A program made the position numbers and the translations under genes. This document shows, in pieces, positions 43,332 through 54,596 of a stretch of 64,000 nt of DNA. The notes below the pieces were generated by a model that did no database searches, was not told where the DNA came from, and saw nothing but the letters and a program-made list of their open reading frames with translations. Position 1 is the stretch's first letter. Every line of letters starts with the position of its first letter. The stretch is from Burkholderia sp. Bp9142. Its GTDB lineage: Bacteria > Pseudomonadota > Gammaproteobacteria > Burkholderiales > Burkholderiaceae. The DNA is taken from assembly GCF_003853415.1 (NCBI RefSeq), contig NZ_QTPP01000032.1, positions 1 to 64,000 on the forward strand, written 5' to 3'.

Positions 43332-44615
43332 ATGAACTGGGCAGTGACACGAATCGGCGGGCGTTTCCACTACGGATGGCTCGCGGCGGCGGTGGTTTTC
43401 CTGATCCTGCTGGCGGCGGCCGGCACACGCGCGACGCCGAGCGTGCTGATGGTGCCGCTCGAGCGCGAACTCGGCTGGAGCCGCGCGGCGATTTCGCTGG
43501 CGATTTCGGTGAACATCGCGCTGTACGGCCTGACGGGCCCGTTCGCGGCCGCGGCGATGCAGCGCTTCGGGCTGCGGCCGACGATCCTGACCGCGCTGGT
43601 GACGATGAGCGCGGGCGTCGCGCTGTCGTCGATGATGACGCAGAGCTGGCAGATGGTGGTGATCTGGGGGCTGATGGTCGGCTGCTCGACCGGCGTCGTC
43701 GCCTTGACGCTGTCCGCGACCTTCGTCACGCGCTGGTTCCATGCGCGGCGCGGCCTCGTGATGGGCATCCTGACCGCGAGCACGGCCACCGGCCAGCTCG
43801 TGTTCCTGCCGATGCTCGCGGCGATCGCGCAGCGCCACGGCTGGCGGCCGGTCGTGCTGGTCGTCGCGGTGGCGGCCGCGATCGTGATTCCGTTGGTCGC
43901 CTTCCTGCTGCCCGAGCGGCCGGCCGACGTGAAGCTGCGCCCGTACGGCGAGCCGGCCGATGCGCCGGCCGCGCCCGGCGCGACGAAGGAGAACCCGCTC
44001 GCGGTCGCGTTCCGCACGCTGCTGATGGCGAGCCGCTCGCGCGACTTCTGGCTGCTGTTCTTCAGCTTCTTCATCTGCGGCGCGAGCACCAACGGCTATG
44101 TCGGCACGCATCTGATCGCGATGTGCAGCGACTACGGGATGACCGAAGTGCAGGGCGCCTCGCTGCTGGCCGCGATGGGCGTGTTCGACCTGTTCGGCAC
44201 GACGCTGTCGGGCTGGCTGTCCGACCGCTACGACAACCGCGTGCTGCTGTTCTGGTACTACGGGCTGCGCGGGCTGTCGCTGATCTACCTGCCGCATGCG
44301 TTCGGCATCGATTTCTTCGGGCTGCCGCTGTTCGCGATGTTCTACGGGCTCGACTGGATCGCGACCGTGCCGCCGACCGTGCGGCTCGCCACTGACGTAT
44401 TCGGCAAGGCCGCGGCACCGGTCGTGTTCGGCTGGATCGTCGCCGGCCACCAGCTCGGCGCGGCATTCGCGGCGCTCGGCGCGGGGTTGCTGCGTGCGAG
44501 CCTCGGCACCTATACGATCGCATCGATGATCTCGGGCGGACTCTGCATCGTCGGTGCGCTGATCGTGCTGCGGATCAACCGCGGCCCGTCCCGCGCGGCC
44601 GCGCAGGCAGCCTGA
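43332..44615 (+). CDS. MFS transporter
   Basis: A 427-residue protein with about 12 transmembrane helices and a central cytoplasmic loop (after LLPERPADVKL, near residues 195-225). It has the MFS DRYDNR stretch (GWLSDRYDNRVLLFW) between helices 8 and 9. The family resemblance is to the monocarboxylate/oxalate-formate-like MFS branch. Control by the divergent TetR protein suggests an inducible efflux or uptake role for a small molecule; substrate not predictable. Confidence 0.88.
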   Translation: MNWAVTRIGGRFHYGWLAAAVVFLILLAAAGTRATPSVLMVPLERELGWSRAAISLAISVNIALYGLTGPFAAAAMQRFGLRPTILTALVTMSAGVALSSMMTQSWQMVVIWGLMVGCSTGVVALTLSATFVTRWFHARRGLVMGILTASTATGQLVFLPMLAAIAQRHGWRPVVLVVAVAAAIVIPLVAFLLPERPADVKLRPYGEPADAPAAPGATKENPLAVAFRTLLMASRSRDFWLLFFSFFICGASTNGYVGTHLIAMCSDYGMTEVQGASLLAAMGVFDLFGTTLSGWLSDRYDNRVLLFWYYGLRGLSLIYLPHAFGIDFFGLPLFAMFYGLDWIATVPPTVRLATDVFGKAAAPVVFGWIVAGHQLGAAFAALGAGLLRASLGTYTIASMISGGLCIVGALIVLRINRGPSRAAAQAA

Positions 44616-44773
44616 GCGTGACAATCCGGCCGGCCCGTGCGCGGGGGCGGCCGGTCCATGCGGGATCGGTGATTTGCATTGCGCGGGATGATCGGGCGCG
44701 TGGCGGCTCAAGCGGTTATGCTTGCGGTTGGCCGGGCGTTCGCGCCCCTTCATCGATGTCAGCGAGGAACCGC

Positions 44774-45379
44774 ATGTCCGTCAAACCTGCTCCCACCACT
44801 GTTTCGATTCACGACCTGATCGCGGGCCGCTGGAGCCCACGCGCGTATTCGGACGAGCCGATCGGCGCCGCCGATCTGCACGCGGTGCTCGAAGCCGCGC
44901 GCTGGGCGCCGTCCGCGTATAACGCGCAGCCGTGGCGCTTCATCGTGTTCGATCGCACGCAGGACGAACCCGCGTTCAAGCGCGCATTCGCGACGCTGGT
45001 GCCGTTCAACCAGGGCTGGAACGCACCGGCGCCGGTGCTCGTCGCCGTCACCGCGCACACGCTCACGCCGAAGGGCGAGCCGGCGCCGACCGCGTTGTAC
45101 GACGCGGGCGCGGCCGCGATGTCGCTGGTGCTGCAGGCGCACGCGCTGGGCCTTGCCGCGCACCAGATGAGCGGCTTCGACGCGAAGGCGTTCCGCGACG
45201 CATTCGAGATTCCGGCCGACGTCGCGATTCCGGCGATCATCTCGCTTGGCCACTACGGCAACGTCGACAAGCTCGATCCCGTGCTGCGCGAGCGCGAAAA
45301 GGCGCCGCGCACGCGCCATGCGATCGGCGAGGTCGTCTATGCGGGCGCCTGGAAGAAGAGCTTCGACGCCGCGGCCTGA
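44774..45379 (+). CDS. Nitroreductase family oxidoreductase
   Basis: A 201-residue FMN-dependent nitroreductase-fold protein. The N-terminal FMN site is RWSPRAYSDEPI, followed by EAARWAPSAYNAQPWRFI, the typical 'W.PSa.N.QPWrf' motif. The second half has QAHALGLAAHQMSGFD and IPAIISLGHYG, also standard. It should reduce nitro compounds, quinones or similar using NAD(P)H. Start at ATG 44774. Confidence 0.9.
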   Translation: MSVKPAPTTVSIHDLIAGRWSPRAYSDEPIGAADLHAVLEAARWAPSAYNAQPWRFIVFDRTQDEPAFKRAFATLVPFNQGWNAPAPVLVAVTAHTLTPKGEPAPTALYDAGAAAMSLVLQAHALGLAAHQMSGFDAKAFRDAFEIPADVAIPAIISLGHYGNVDKLDPVLREREKAPRTRHAIGEVVYAGAWKKSFDAAA

Positions 45380-45508
45380 TTCCCCCGAGCGGGCGGCGGG
45401 GATGCGCTTCGCACCCCGTCCGCACCTGCCGCCGGCGCGCCGCCGTTGCGCCCGATCACCGTCCCGGGCCGGTTGCGCGGTACCGGTGGCCGGCCCCGGT
45501 TGTGATCC

Positions 45509-45535
45509 GACGGGCTTCATGTTAAAAAGCCCGTC
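45509..45535. terminator. Hairpin between the nitroreductase and Hsp70-like genes
   Basis: GACGGGCTT and AAGCCCGTC form a 9-bp stem with a 9-base loop followed by CTTTCC. It is a plausible weak terminator, or a leader hairpin for the next gene. Confidence 0.4.
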
Positions 45536-45574
45536 CTTTCCGTTTTCGCGCCGGCCATGCTGCGGCACCTTCCC

Positions 45575-46825
45575 ATGACTTACTGCGCGATCGATTTCGG
45601 CACGTCCAATTCCGCCGTGGCGCTGCCCGGCGGCGACGGCATGCGCCTCGCGCCCGTCGAGGGCGACCACCTGACGCTGCCCACCGCGATCTTCTTCAAT
45701 AACGACGAGGAGACGGTCGAATTCGGCCGCGCGGCGCTTGCGTCCTATATCGACGGTTTCGACGGCCGGCTGATGCGCTCGATGAAGAGCATCCTCGGCT
45801 CGCCGCTCGCGGAAACCACGACCGATCTCGGCGACGGCAGCGCGATGGCGTACACGGAGATCATCGCGCGCTTCCTGACGCACCTGAAGTGCAAGGCCGA
45901 AGCGCGCGCCGGCGCGCCGATCGCCCGCGCGGTGCTCGGCCGGCCGGTGTTCTTCGTCGACGACGATCCGCGTGCCGACCGCCTCGCACAGGACCAGCTC
46001 GAAGCGGCCGCGCAGTCGGTCGGTTTCACCGACGTCCATTTCCAGTACGAACCGATCGCGGCCGCGTTCGACTACGAGTCGCGCCAGCAGGCCGAACGGC
46101 TCGTGCTGGTCGCCGATATCGGCGGCGGTACGTCGGACTTCTCGCTGGTGCGCGTCGGGCCGGAGCGGATGGCGCGCCTCGAGCGCAAGGACGACGTGCT
46201 CGCGCACCACGGCGTGCATGTCGCCGGCACCGATTACGACCGCCGCGTCGAACTGGCGGCGATCCTGCCGGCGTTCGGCTATCGCTCGCTCGATCCCGAG
46301 GGCCGTGAGCTGCCGAACCGGATCTACTTCGACCTGGCGACCTGGCACCTGATCAACACGGTCTACACGCCGAAGCGGCTGGGCGAGCTCAAGCTGATGA
46401 AGCACCTGTACCAGGACGTGCGGCAGTACGACCGGCTCACGCGCGTGGTCGAGCAGCGGCTCGGACATGCGCTGATGGCACGTGCGGAAGAGGCGAAGAT
46501 CGGCGTTGCGGCGGGCGGGGAGACGATGATCGACCTGAACGACGTGGAAGAGGATCTGCAGATCGCGTTCGACGCCGAGCGCCTCGTCGATGCGAGCGTC
46601 GACGACACCGCGCGCATCGTCGACGCCGCACGCGAAACGGTGCGGCTGGCGGGCGTCGCGCCGCGCGACGTCGGCGCGCTGTATTTCACCGGCGGCTCGA
46701 CCGGGCTCGCGTTCCTGTCGGGTGCGCTCGCCGGCGCATTCCCGGACGCGCAGCCGGTGTTCGGCGATCGCCTCGCGAGCGTCGCGACGGGGCTCGGCAT
46801 TCACGCGCAGCGGCTGTTCGGCTGA
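45575..46825 (+). CDS. yegD: Hsp70-family protein, YegD-like
   Basis: A 416-residue actin-like ATPase-domain protein. It has the phosphate-1 loop (AIDFGTSNSAVAL), the second loop (VADIGGGTSDFSLVRVG) and the adenosine motif (LYFTGGSTGLAFL), but no substrate-binding domain after the ATPase part. This layout matches E. coli YegD, a DnaK paralogue of unknown client. Start at ATG 45575; a strong terminator follows. Confidence 0.88.
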   Translation: MTYCAIDFGTSNSAVALPGGDGMRLAPVEGDHLTLPTAIFFNNDEETVEFGRAALASYIDGFDGRLMRSMKSILGSPLAETTTDLGDGSAMAYTEIIARFLTHLKCKAEARAGAPIARAVLGRPVFFVDDDPRADRLAQDQLEAAAQSVGFTDVHFQYEPIAAAFDYESRQQAERLVLVADIGGGTSDFSLVRVGPERMARLERKDDVLAHHGVHVAGTDYDRRVELAAILPAFGYRSLDPEGRELPNRIYFDLATWHLINTVYTPKRLGELKLMKHLYQDVRQYDRLTRVVEQRLGHALMARAEEAKIGVAAGGETMIDLNDVEEDLQIAFDAERLVDASVDDTARIVDAARETVRLAGVAPRDVGALYFTGGSTGLAFLSGALAGAFPDAQPVFGDRLASVATGLGIHAQRLFG

Positions 46826-46876
46826 ACGAAGGTTATCCGGACGGGCGGCGGCGCATGGCTGCCGCGCCGACAAACA

Positions 46877-46904
46877 AAAAGCCCCGCCGAAGCGGGGCTT
46901 TTTT
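46877..46904. terminator. Bidirectional intrinsic terminator
   Basis: AAAAGCCCCGC and GCGGGGCTTTT form an 11-bp stem with a 4-base loop and T tracts on both strands. It separates yegD and the leftward csp gene. Confidence 0.92.
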
Positions 46905-46925
46905 ACACGAAATATCGCGCCGAAC

Positions 46926-47129
46926 TTAGACCGGACGGATGTTCGCAGCTTGCAGACCCTTCGGGCCCGTCTTCACTTCGAATTCAACCTTCTGGTTTTC
47001 TTGCAGCGTCTTGAAACCTTCGACGCGGATTTCCGAGAAGTGCGCGAACAGATCGTCGCCGCCGCCTTCCGGGGTGATGAAGCCGAAGCCCTTTGCGTCA
47101 TTGAACCACTTGACGGTACCGGTTGCCAT
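46926..47129 (-). CDS. csp: Cold-shock protein (CspA family)
   Basis: A 67-residue single cold-shock domain. The RNA-binding motifs are intact: KGFGFI (RNP1) and DLFAHF (RNP2). Start at ATG 47129 with AGGAAC upstream. It acts as an RNA chaperone. The promoter lies about 150 bp upstream, giving a long leader as expected for csp genes, whose leaders can fold differently with temperature. Confidence 0.95.
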   Translation of the reverse strand: MATGTVKWFNDAKGFGFITPEGGGDDLFAHFSEIRVEGFKTLQENQKVEFEVKTGPKGLQAANIRPV

Positions 47130-47548
47130 GTTACTTGTTCCTAAAAAGATAAAACGGGGCCGAGGCCCATGGGTGCGGAAAATCAAGGAAGGGGGTAATA
47201 GGACCAACCGGAGTACCGTTGATGGGCGAACTACGAAAGAACCAATTCACTCGCCGCTTGAAATCCTGCAACGTTGTTTATACGGCTAATCGCTCGCGCG
47301 GTCAACCGGATTTCCATGCACTCAGGGTTATTGCGGGGTTCAGGTTTACAAACCTTGCAAATGGCGCGAATTTTTTGTAGGGGCTGAACGATTTTGGCGC
47401 CAACTTGCAGGTGCAACCCGTTAAACTACGCGCCGCTGGACGGGTTGCTCCGATCGGGTGATCCGTCCCCCCAAAATGGCGTGCGCGGTGCTGTCCGAGC
47501 CGATCCCGGACCGCAGGCCGACCCGCTTTTTGAGACACAGGAGAGGAT
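47130..47548. other. Intergenic region: csp leader and divergent upstream region of the permease
   Basis: About 420 bp. The left part is the csp leader. Further right are three short palindromes: AGGTTT-AC-AAACCT (47,342-47,355), TTGGCGCCAA (47,394-47,403) and TTGCA-GG-TGCAA (47,405-47,416). No clear promoter for the rightward permease was recognised. Confidence 0.5.
47277..47305 (-). promoter_or_regulatory. Sigma70 promoter of csp
   Basis: On the minus strand TTGACC and TATAAA are separated by 17 bp. Predicted start near 47,270, so the leader before the csp ATG is about 140 nt. Confidence 0.7.
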
Positions 47549-49147
47549 GTGAAGAGTTCTATTCAACGGAACATCGGCCCGTTTGCACTGATGCTGACGG
47601 GGCTGGGTTCGATTATCGGCTCGGGCTGGCTGTTCGGCGCCTGGAAGGCCGCGAAGATCGCCGGTCCGGCGGCGATCTGCGCATGGATCATCGGTGCGGT
47701 CGTTATTCTCGCGATTGCGCTGACGTATGCCGAGCTGGGCGCGATGTTCCCCGAGTCGGGCGGCATGGTGCGCTACGCACGTTACTCGCACGGTTCGCTG
47801 GTGGGCTTCATCAGCGCGTGGGCGAACTGGATCGCGATCGTATCGGTGATCCCGATCGAGGCGGAAGCGTCGATCCAGTACATGAGCACGTGGCCGTATC
47901 CGTGGGCGCACGCGCTGTTCGTCAACGGCGAGCTGACGACACCGGGCCTGCTGCTGTCGGCCGTGCTGGTCGTCATCTACTTCCTGCTGAACTACTGGGG
48001 CGTCAAGGCCTTCGCGCGGGCGAACACCGCGATCACGATCTTCAAGTTCCTGATTCCCGGTCTCACGATCCTCGGCCTGATGCTGACGAGCTTCCACTCG
48101 GAGAACCTCGGCACCGCATCGAATGCGAGCTTTGCGCCGTACGGCTGGTCGGCCGTGCTGACCGCGGTCGCGACGAGCGGCATCGTGTTCGCGTTCAACG
48201 GCTTCCAGAGTCCGGTGAACCTGGCCGGTGAAGCGCGCGATCCGTCGCGCAGCGTGCCGTTCGCGGTGATCACGTCGATCCTGCTCGCGCTCGTGATCTA
48301 CGTGCTGCTGCAGATGGCGTACATCGGCTCGGTGAATCCGGCCGACGTCGCGAAGGGCTGGGCGCACTTCAACTTCTCGTCGCCGTTCGCGGAACTCGCG
48401 ATCGCGCTGAACCTGAACTGGCTGGCGATCCTGCTTTACGTTGACGCATTCATCAGCCCGAGCGGCACCGGTACGACCTACATGGCGACGACCACCCGCA
48501 TGATCTACGCGATGGAGCGCAACAACACGATGCCGAAGATGTTCGGCAACGTGCACCCGATCTACGGCGTGCCGCGCCAGGCGATGTGGTTCAACCTGCT
48601 CGTGTCGTTCATCTTCCTGTTCTTCTTCCGCGGCTGGAGCTCGCTCGCGGCGGTGATCTCGGTCGCGACGGTGATCTCGTACCTGACCGGCCCGATCAGC
48701 CTGATGGCGCTGCGCCGCGCGGCGACCGACATCGAGCGTCCGCTGTCGATCCCGCTGATGAAGCTCATCGCACCGTTCGCGTTCGTCTGCGCGTCGCTGA
48801 TCCTGTACTGGGCGAAGTGGCCGCTGACCGGCGAAATCATCCTGCTGATGATCGTCGCGCTGCCGGTGTACTTCTTCTTCCAGGCCAAGGCCGGCTGGAC
48901 CGGCTGGAGCGCCGACCTGAAGGCCGCATGGTGGCTGGTTGCGTACCTGCCGACGATGGCCGTGCTGTCGCTCATCGGCAGCAAGGAGTTCGGCGGTCAC
49001 GGCGTGCTGCCGTACGGCTGGGACATGCTGATCGTCGCGGCAATCTCGCTGGTGTTCTACTTCTGGGGCGTGAACACGGGCTACCGGACCACGTATCTCG
49101 ACGAGCGCGAGTCGCACGAAGAGATCCTCGAACGGGTCGGTGCCTGA
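47549..49147 (+). CDS. APC-family amino acid permease
   Basis: A 532-residue transporter with about 12-14 hydrophobic segments. The first helix carries the APC substrate/ion-binding break (GLGSIIGSGWLFG). The conserved FAFNGFQSP in helix 6 and SPSGTGTTYMATTTRMIYAM further on fit the APC superfamily. GTG 47549 is used because the ATG two bases earlier is followed directly by a stop, and AGGAGAGG is just upstream. Substrate unknown; an aspartate- or GABA-type permease is possible. A strong terminator follows. Confidence 0.88.
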   Translation: MKSSIQRNIGPFALMLTGLGSIIGSGWLFGAWKAAKIAGPAAICAWIIGAVVILAIALTYAELGAMFPESGGMVRYARYSHGSLVGFISAWANWIAIVSVIPIEAEASIQYMSTWPYPWAHALFVNGELTTPGLLLSAVLVVIYFLLNYWGVKAFARANTAITIFKFLIPGLTILGLMLTSFHSENLGTASNASFAPYGWSAVLTAVATSGIVFAFNGFQSPVNLAGEARDPSRSVPFAVITSILLALVIYVLLQMAYIGSVNPADVAKGWAHFNFSSPFAELAIALNLNWLAILLYVDAFISPSGTGTTYMATTTRMIYAMERNNTMPKMFGNVHPIYGVPRQAMWFNLLVSFIFLFFFRGWSSLAAVISVATVISYLTGPISLMALRRAATDIERPLSIPLMKLIAPFAFVCASLILYWAKWPLTGEIILLMIVALPVYFFFQAKAGWTGWSADLKAAWWLVAYLPTMAVLSLIGSKEFGGHGVLPYGWDMLIVAAISLVFYFWGVNTGYRTTYLDERESHEEILERVGA

Positions 49148-49189
49148 CGCCTGACCTGCCACCGGAATCGGCGGTGGCGGAAAGCACGA

Positions 49190-49222
49190 GAAGCCCGCCC
49201 GAGCGATGCTCGGGCGGGCTTC
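49190..49222 (+). terminator. Intrinsic terminator of the permease gene
   Basis: GAAGCCCGCCCGAGC and GCTCGGGCGGGCTTC form a perfect 15-bp stem with a 3-base loop, followed by TTGTTTG. Confidence 0.9.
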
Positions 49223-49253
49223 TTGTTTGTGGTCGCCGGTTGTGCCGCGCGAC

Positions 49254-50045
49254 TCAGGCGGCCGCGCTCGCGAACACGTAGTTCGTCATCGCGAGCACGC
49301 GTTGGTACGTGCCGAGCGACTGGATGCCGAGCCGATAGTCGTCGTCGGCCGCACCGAGCGCGGTGAACACCGGCAGCAGATGTTCGTCGGTCGGATGCAT
49401 CAGTGCGGCGTGCGGCGCCTGCCGGCGATAGTCGAGCAGTGCATCGACGTCGCGCGCGGCGAGCTTCGCCTCGAACCAGCCGGTGAATTCGGCGACGCGC
49501 GGGTCCGCATCCTCGGGCGCCGCGCCGAAATCGGCCGCGCGCAGGTTGTGCGTGATCTGGCCCGAGCCGATCACCATCACACCTTCGTCGCGCAGCGGCC
49601 GCAGCGCACGGCCGAGCGCGAAGTGATGGGCCGCATCCGCGCGCGGCTGGATCGACAACTGCGCGATCGGCACGTCGGCTTCCGGAAACATCAGCAGCAT
49701 CGGCACCCACGCGCCGTGGTCGAGGCCGTGCTCGGTCGTCGCGGTCGCGATGCCGGCTGCGTTCAGCAGCGCCGCCGCCCGTTCGGCGACCTCGGGCGCG
49801 CCCGGTACCGGATAGCGGATCTCGTACAGCGCGCGCGGGAAGCCGTAGAAGTCGTGGATCGTTTCCGGGTGTGCGGCCACGCTCGCGACCGGCTGCTGCG
49901 TGCCCCAGTGCGCGGACAACATCAGCACCGCGCGCGGGCGCGGCAATTCGGCACCGAGGTGCGTGAACGCGCCGGACGGCAGCGTCGGGTCGATCGGCAG
50001 CGTCGGCGCGCCGTGGGACAGGTAAAGCGAGGGCAAGCGGTTCAT
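49254..50045 (-). CDS. DODA-type extradiol aromatic ring-opening dioxygenase (LigB/YgiD family)
   Basis: A 263-residue protein. Start at ATG 50045. It opens with SLYLSHGAPTLPID, and the metal ligands are visible as His in this motif, His in MLSAHWGT, and TEHGLDHGAWVPM; HALMHPTDEHLLPV-type sequence near the C-terminus (here HAALMHPTDEHLLP) is the last ligand region. Enzymes of this family are zinc- or iron-dependent; E. coli YgiD acts on L-DOPA. Converges on the permease gene. Confidence 0.92.
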   Translation of the reverse strand: MNRLPSLYLSHGAPTLPIDPTLPSGAFTHLGAELPRPRAVLMLSAHWGTQQPVASVAAHPETIHDFYGFPRALYEIRYPVPGAPEVAERAAALLNAAGIATATTEHGLDHGAWVPMLLMFPEADVPIAQLSIQPRADAAHHFALGRALRPLRDEGVMVIGSGQITHNLRAADFGAAPEDADPRVAEFTGWFEAKLAARDVDALLDYRRQAPHAALMHPTDEHLLPVFTALGAADDDYRLGIQSLGTYQRVLAMTNYVFASAAA

Positions 50046-50263
50046 GGTGGGAGCCTGCAAAAGGGTTTGCCTGTGACTATAGGCGCGCACCGCGCGTTGA
50101 TAAACCGGCTGCGTGGAATTTGATTGAATCTCGCTGGTTGATAATGCGGCAGGTTCCGCGTGCGCGAGAGCAGGTGGAGCTTGAGAGGAGTGGATCGAGC
50201 CGGAAGGCGGCTGAATCGACGAAGATGCGTGAAGAACCGAGCGGATGCGTCGCGTCGAACGGC

Positions 50264-50860
50264 TTACTGCGCGGGCCGGATGCCGGCCCACGGCGTCGTC
50301 ATCGGCGCACTGAGCGCGAACAGGTCGAGCACGCGCGTGACGGTCTGGTCGACGAGTTCCTCGATCGTCTTCGGCATTGCGTAGAACGCGGGCAGCGGCG
50401 GAAACACGATGCCGCCCATTTCGGTCACGGCGGTCATGTTGCGCAGATGCGCGAGGTTGAACGGCGTTTCGCGCACCATCAGCACGAGTCGGCGGCGTTC
50501 CTTCAGCGTGACGTCGGCCGCGCGCGTGATCAGGTTGTCCGACAGCCCGTGCGCGACGCTCGCGAGCGTCTTCATCGAGCAGGGTGCGATCACCATCCCG
50601 TCGGTTGCGAATGAACCCGATGCGATCGTCGCGCCGACATCGCGCACCGAATGCACGACATCCGCCCGCCTTTCGACCTCGGCCTTCGACAGCTTCAGTT
50701 CATGCTGGATATTGAGCCAGCCGGCGTTCGAAACCAGCAGATGCGTTTCGACGCCGCCGGCGGCGCGCAGCAATTCGAGCAGCCGCACGCCGTAGACCGC
50801 GCCGGTGGCGCCGGTGATCGCGACGATCAGCCGGCGCGGCGGCGCGCTGGGGGATGCCAT
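50264..50860 (-). CDS. ubiX: Flavin prenyltransferase UbiX
   Basis: A 198-residue flavoprotein that makes prenylated FMN, the cofactor of the UbiD decarboxylase in ubiquinone synthesis. The family motifs are VAITGATGAVYGVRL at the N-terminus, IAPCSMKTLASVAHGLSDN for FMN and phosphate binding, and VLMVRETPFNLAHLRNM. Last gene of a leftward run from hemA. Confidence 0.93.
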   Translation of the reverse strand: MASPSAPPRRLIVAITGATGAVYGVRLLELLRAAGGVETHLLVSNAGWLNIQHELKLSKAEVERRADVVHSVRDVGATIASGSFATDGMVIAPCSMKTLASVAHGLSDNLITRAADVTLKERRRLVLMVRETPFNLAHLRNMTAVTEMGGIVFPPLPAFYAMPKTIEELVDQTVTRVLDLFALSAPMTTPWAGIRPAQ

Positions 50861-50873
50861 CGGGGAGGGGACG

Positions 50874-51185
50874 TTACGCGGCGGCGAACAGTTGCTGCAG
50901 TTCGCCGGACTGGTACATCTCCATCATGATGTCCGAGCCGCCGATGAATTCGCCCTTCACGTACAGCTGCGGGATGGTCGGCCAGTTCGAGAATTCCTTG
51001 ATGCCCTGGCGGATTTCGTCGTCCTCGAGCACGTTGACCGTCTTGAACTGGTCGACGCCGCAGGCTTTCAGCACCTGCACGGCGCGGCCGGAGAAGCCGC
51101 ACATCGGGAATTGCGCGTTGCCCTTCATGAAGAGCACGACCTGGTTTTCGTCGACGATTTGCTTGATACGTTGTTGGGTGTCCAT
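50874..51185 (-). CDS. grxD: Monothiol glutaredoxin Grx4 (GrxD)
   Basis: A 103-residue CGFS-type monothiol glutaredoxin: [20 protein letters not shown]. Such proteins bind and transfer [2Fe-2S] clusters rather than reduce disulfides. [19 protein letters not shown] is the glutathione-binding part. Start at ATG 51185. Lies between prmC and ubiX in the same direction. Confidence 0.96.
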   Translation of the reverse strand: MDTQQRIKQIVDENQVVLFMKGNAQFPMCGFSGRAVQVLKACGVDQFKTVNVLEDDEIRQGIKEFSNWPTIPQLYVKGEFIGGSDIMMEMYQSGELQQLFAAA

Positions 51186-51252
51186 GACTGACCTTGCGTT
51201 TGCGGGGCGTTGGAACGAAATGATAGCGGATTTCAACCGGGCGGGCCGGCCA

Positions 51253-52095
51253 TCAGCCGGGCCGGCGGCCGCCTGTCGTGCGTTCGATCGCGGCCAGATC
51301 GGTGAGCGATTCGACCGCGACGAAGCCGCGCGACACGAGCAGCGCGCGGACCGCTTCGGCTTGGTCGTAGCCGTGCTCGATCCAGAGCGTGCCGCCCGGT
51401 TTCAGGTAGGCGCCGGCGCCCGCGACGATCGTGCGGATCGCGCTCAGGCCGTCGGCGTCGTCGGTGAGCGCGCCGCGCGGCTCGAAGCGCAGGTCGCCCT
51501 GCGCGAGGTGCGGATCGTGCCGTGCGATGTACGGCGGGTTGCTGACGATCGTGTCGAACGCGAGCGCCGGGTCGAGCGCGGCGTACCAGTCGCTCTGCAG
51601 CCAGTGCAGCGGGCCGCCGGGGCGGCGCGCGTCGAGCAGCTTGTCCGCGTTGCGCTGCGCGACGTCGAGCGCGGCCGATGAACGGTCGAGCGCCCAAACG
51701 CGTGCGTCAGGCCGTTCCGCCGCGATCGACACGGCGATCGCGCCGCTGCCGGTGCCGAGATCGAGCACGGCCGGATGCGGCCGTCCGTCGATCGCGTCGA
51801 GCGCGGCTTCGACGAGCAGCTCGGTTTCCGGGCGCGGGATCAGCACGTCGGGCGTCACGTCGAACGGCCGGCCGAAGAACTCGCGCATCCCGACGAGCTG
51901 CGCGACCGGCTCGCCGGCCACGCGGCGCGCTTCGAGTGCGCGGAAGCGCTCGATCGCGGCGGGCTCGAGCGGGGCGTCGCCGCGCGTGATGAGTTGCGTT
52001 CGGGTCCAGCCGAGCGCGTACGCGAGCAGCACGCGTGCATCGACCGGGTCGAGCGGCGATGCGCGCAGCAGGTCGTCGGCGGTGGTGTCGGGCAT
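51253..52095 (-). CDS. prmC: Peptide chain release factor N5-glutamine methyltransferase PrmC (HemK)
   Basis: A 280-residue methyltransferase that modifies the GGQ glutamine of release factors. The SAM loop is [16 protein letters not shown] and the catalytic motif is IVSNPPYIA. The N-terminal helical domain ([18 protein letters not shown]) is typical. It begins 7 bp after the stop of prfA, its own substrate gene, so both are in one operon. Confidence 0.96.
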   Translation of the reverse strand: MPDTTADDLLRASPLDPVDARVLLAYALGWTRTQLITRGDAPLEPAAIERFRALEARRVAGEPVAQLVGMREFFGRPFDVTPDVLIPRPETELLVEAALDAIDGRPHPAVLDLGTGSGAIAVSIAAERPDARVWALDRSSAALDVAQRNADKLLDARRPGGPLHWLQSDWYAALDPALAFDTIVSNPPYIARHDPHLAQGDLRFEPRGALTDDADGLSAIRTIVAGAGAYLKPGGTLWIEHGYDQAEAVRALLVSRGFVAVESLTDLAAIERTTGGRRPG

Positions 52096-52102
52096 CGCGG
52101 CC

Positions 52103-53185
52103 TCAGTCGGTGTCGCCGAGCGACGCGAGCAGTTCGGCCTGGTGCTCGCTGACGAGCGCGCTGATCAGTTCGTCGAGATCGCCGTCCATCAGCGCCTCGA
52201 GCCGGTACAGCGTCAGGTTGATCCGGTGGTCGGTCATCCGGCCCTGCGGGAAGTTGTACGTGCGGATCCGTTCCGAGCGGTCGCCGGAACCGATCAGGCT
52301 CTTGCGCGTCGCCGCTTCCTTCGCGTGCTGCTCGTGATACTGCTTGTCCTTGATCCGCGCGGCGAGCACCTTCAGCGCGCGATCCTTGTTCTTGTGCTGC
52401 GAACGGTCGTCCTGGCACTCCACGACGATCCCGGTCGGGATGTGCGTGACGCGCACCGCCGAGTCGGTCTTGTTGATGTGCTGGCCGCCCGCGCCCGACG
52501 CGCGGAACGTGTCGATCCGCAGGTCGGCCGGGTTGATCTCGACCTCGCCGATCTCGTCGGCTTCCGGCATCACGGCGACCGTGCAGGCGGACGTGTGGAT
52601 GCGCCCCTGCGTCTCGGTTGCCGGCACGCGCTGCACGCGATGGCCGCCCGATTCGAACTTCAGGCGCGAGTACGCGCCCTGGCCCGCGATCCGCACGATC
52701 ACTTCCTTGTAGCCGCCGAGATCCGACGGGCTTTCCGACATCATCTCGACCTGCCAGCGCCGGCGTTCCGCGAAGCGCAGGTACATGCGCAGCAGGTCGC
52801 CCGCGAACAGCGCCGATTCGTCGCCGCCGGTGCCCGCGCGAATTTCGAGGAAGATGTTGCGGTCGTCGTTCGGGTCCTTCGGCAGCAGCATCTTCTGCAA
52901 CTCGCCTTCCAGACGGATCATGCGCTCACGTGCGCTGCGAATCTCGTCTTCGGCGAAATCGCGCATCGATGCATCGGAGACCAACTCCTGCGCGGCCGTC
53001 TCGTCGCTGCGCGACTGGCGCCACAGCGCGTACTGCTCGACGACCGGGCCGAGTTCCGCGTGTTCGCGCGTCAGCTTGCGGTACTGGTCGAGATCGGCCG
53101 TGACGTTTTCGCGGCTCAGCAGGTCGTTCAGTTCGGCCAGCCGGATAGACAGCTGGTCGAGCTTGCGTTGCATGCTCGTCTTCAT
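52103..53185 (-). CDS. prfA: Peptide chain release factor 1 (RF1)
   Basis: A 360-residue release factor. The GGQ motif is in [20 protein letters not shown], and the stop-codon recognition region contains the PxT-type motif of RF1 (here [13 protein letters not shown], just before the GGQ domain). It reads UAA and UAG stops. Normal length. Lies between hemA (82 bp upstream) and prmC. Confidence 0.97.
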   Translation of the reverse strand: MKTSMQRKLDQLSIRLAELNDLLSRENVTADLDQYRKLTREHAELGPVVEQYALWRQSRSDETAAQELVSDASMRDFAEDEIRSARERMIRLEGELQKMLLPKDPNDDRNIFLEIRAGTGGDESALFAGDLLRMYLRFAERRRWQVEMMSESPSDLGGYKEVIVRIAGQGAYSRLKFESGGHRVQRVPATETQGRIHTSACTVAVMPEADEIGEVEINPADLRIDTFRASGAGGQHINKTDSAVRVTHIPTGIVVECQDDRSQHKNKDRALKVLAARIKDKQYHEQHAKEAATRKSLIGSGDRSERIRTYNFPQGRMTDHRINLTLYRLEALMDGDLDELISALVSEHQAELLASLGDTD

Positions 53186-53266
53186 GGTGTGGAGCGGCGC
53201 TCCCGGGCAAGGGTATTCGGAAAGGATAGGCCGGCTCGCGGCCGGCGGCAGGGCAACCGGCCGGCG

Positions 53267-54580
<1,314 letters not shown>

Positions 54581-54590
54581 TTAGCCCCAT

Positions 54591-54596
54591 ATTATA
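54591..54596 (-). promoter_or_regulatory. -10 box of the hemA promoter
   Basis: A perfect TATAAT on the minus strand, 25 bp before the hemA start. The -35 region is weak (GAGTGA at 17 bp spacing) and lies inside the end of the upstream regulator gene. Confidence 0.5.
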
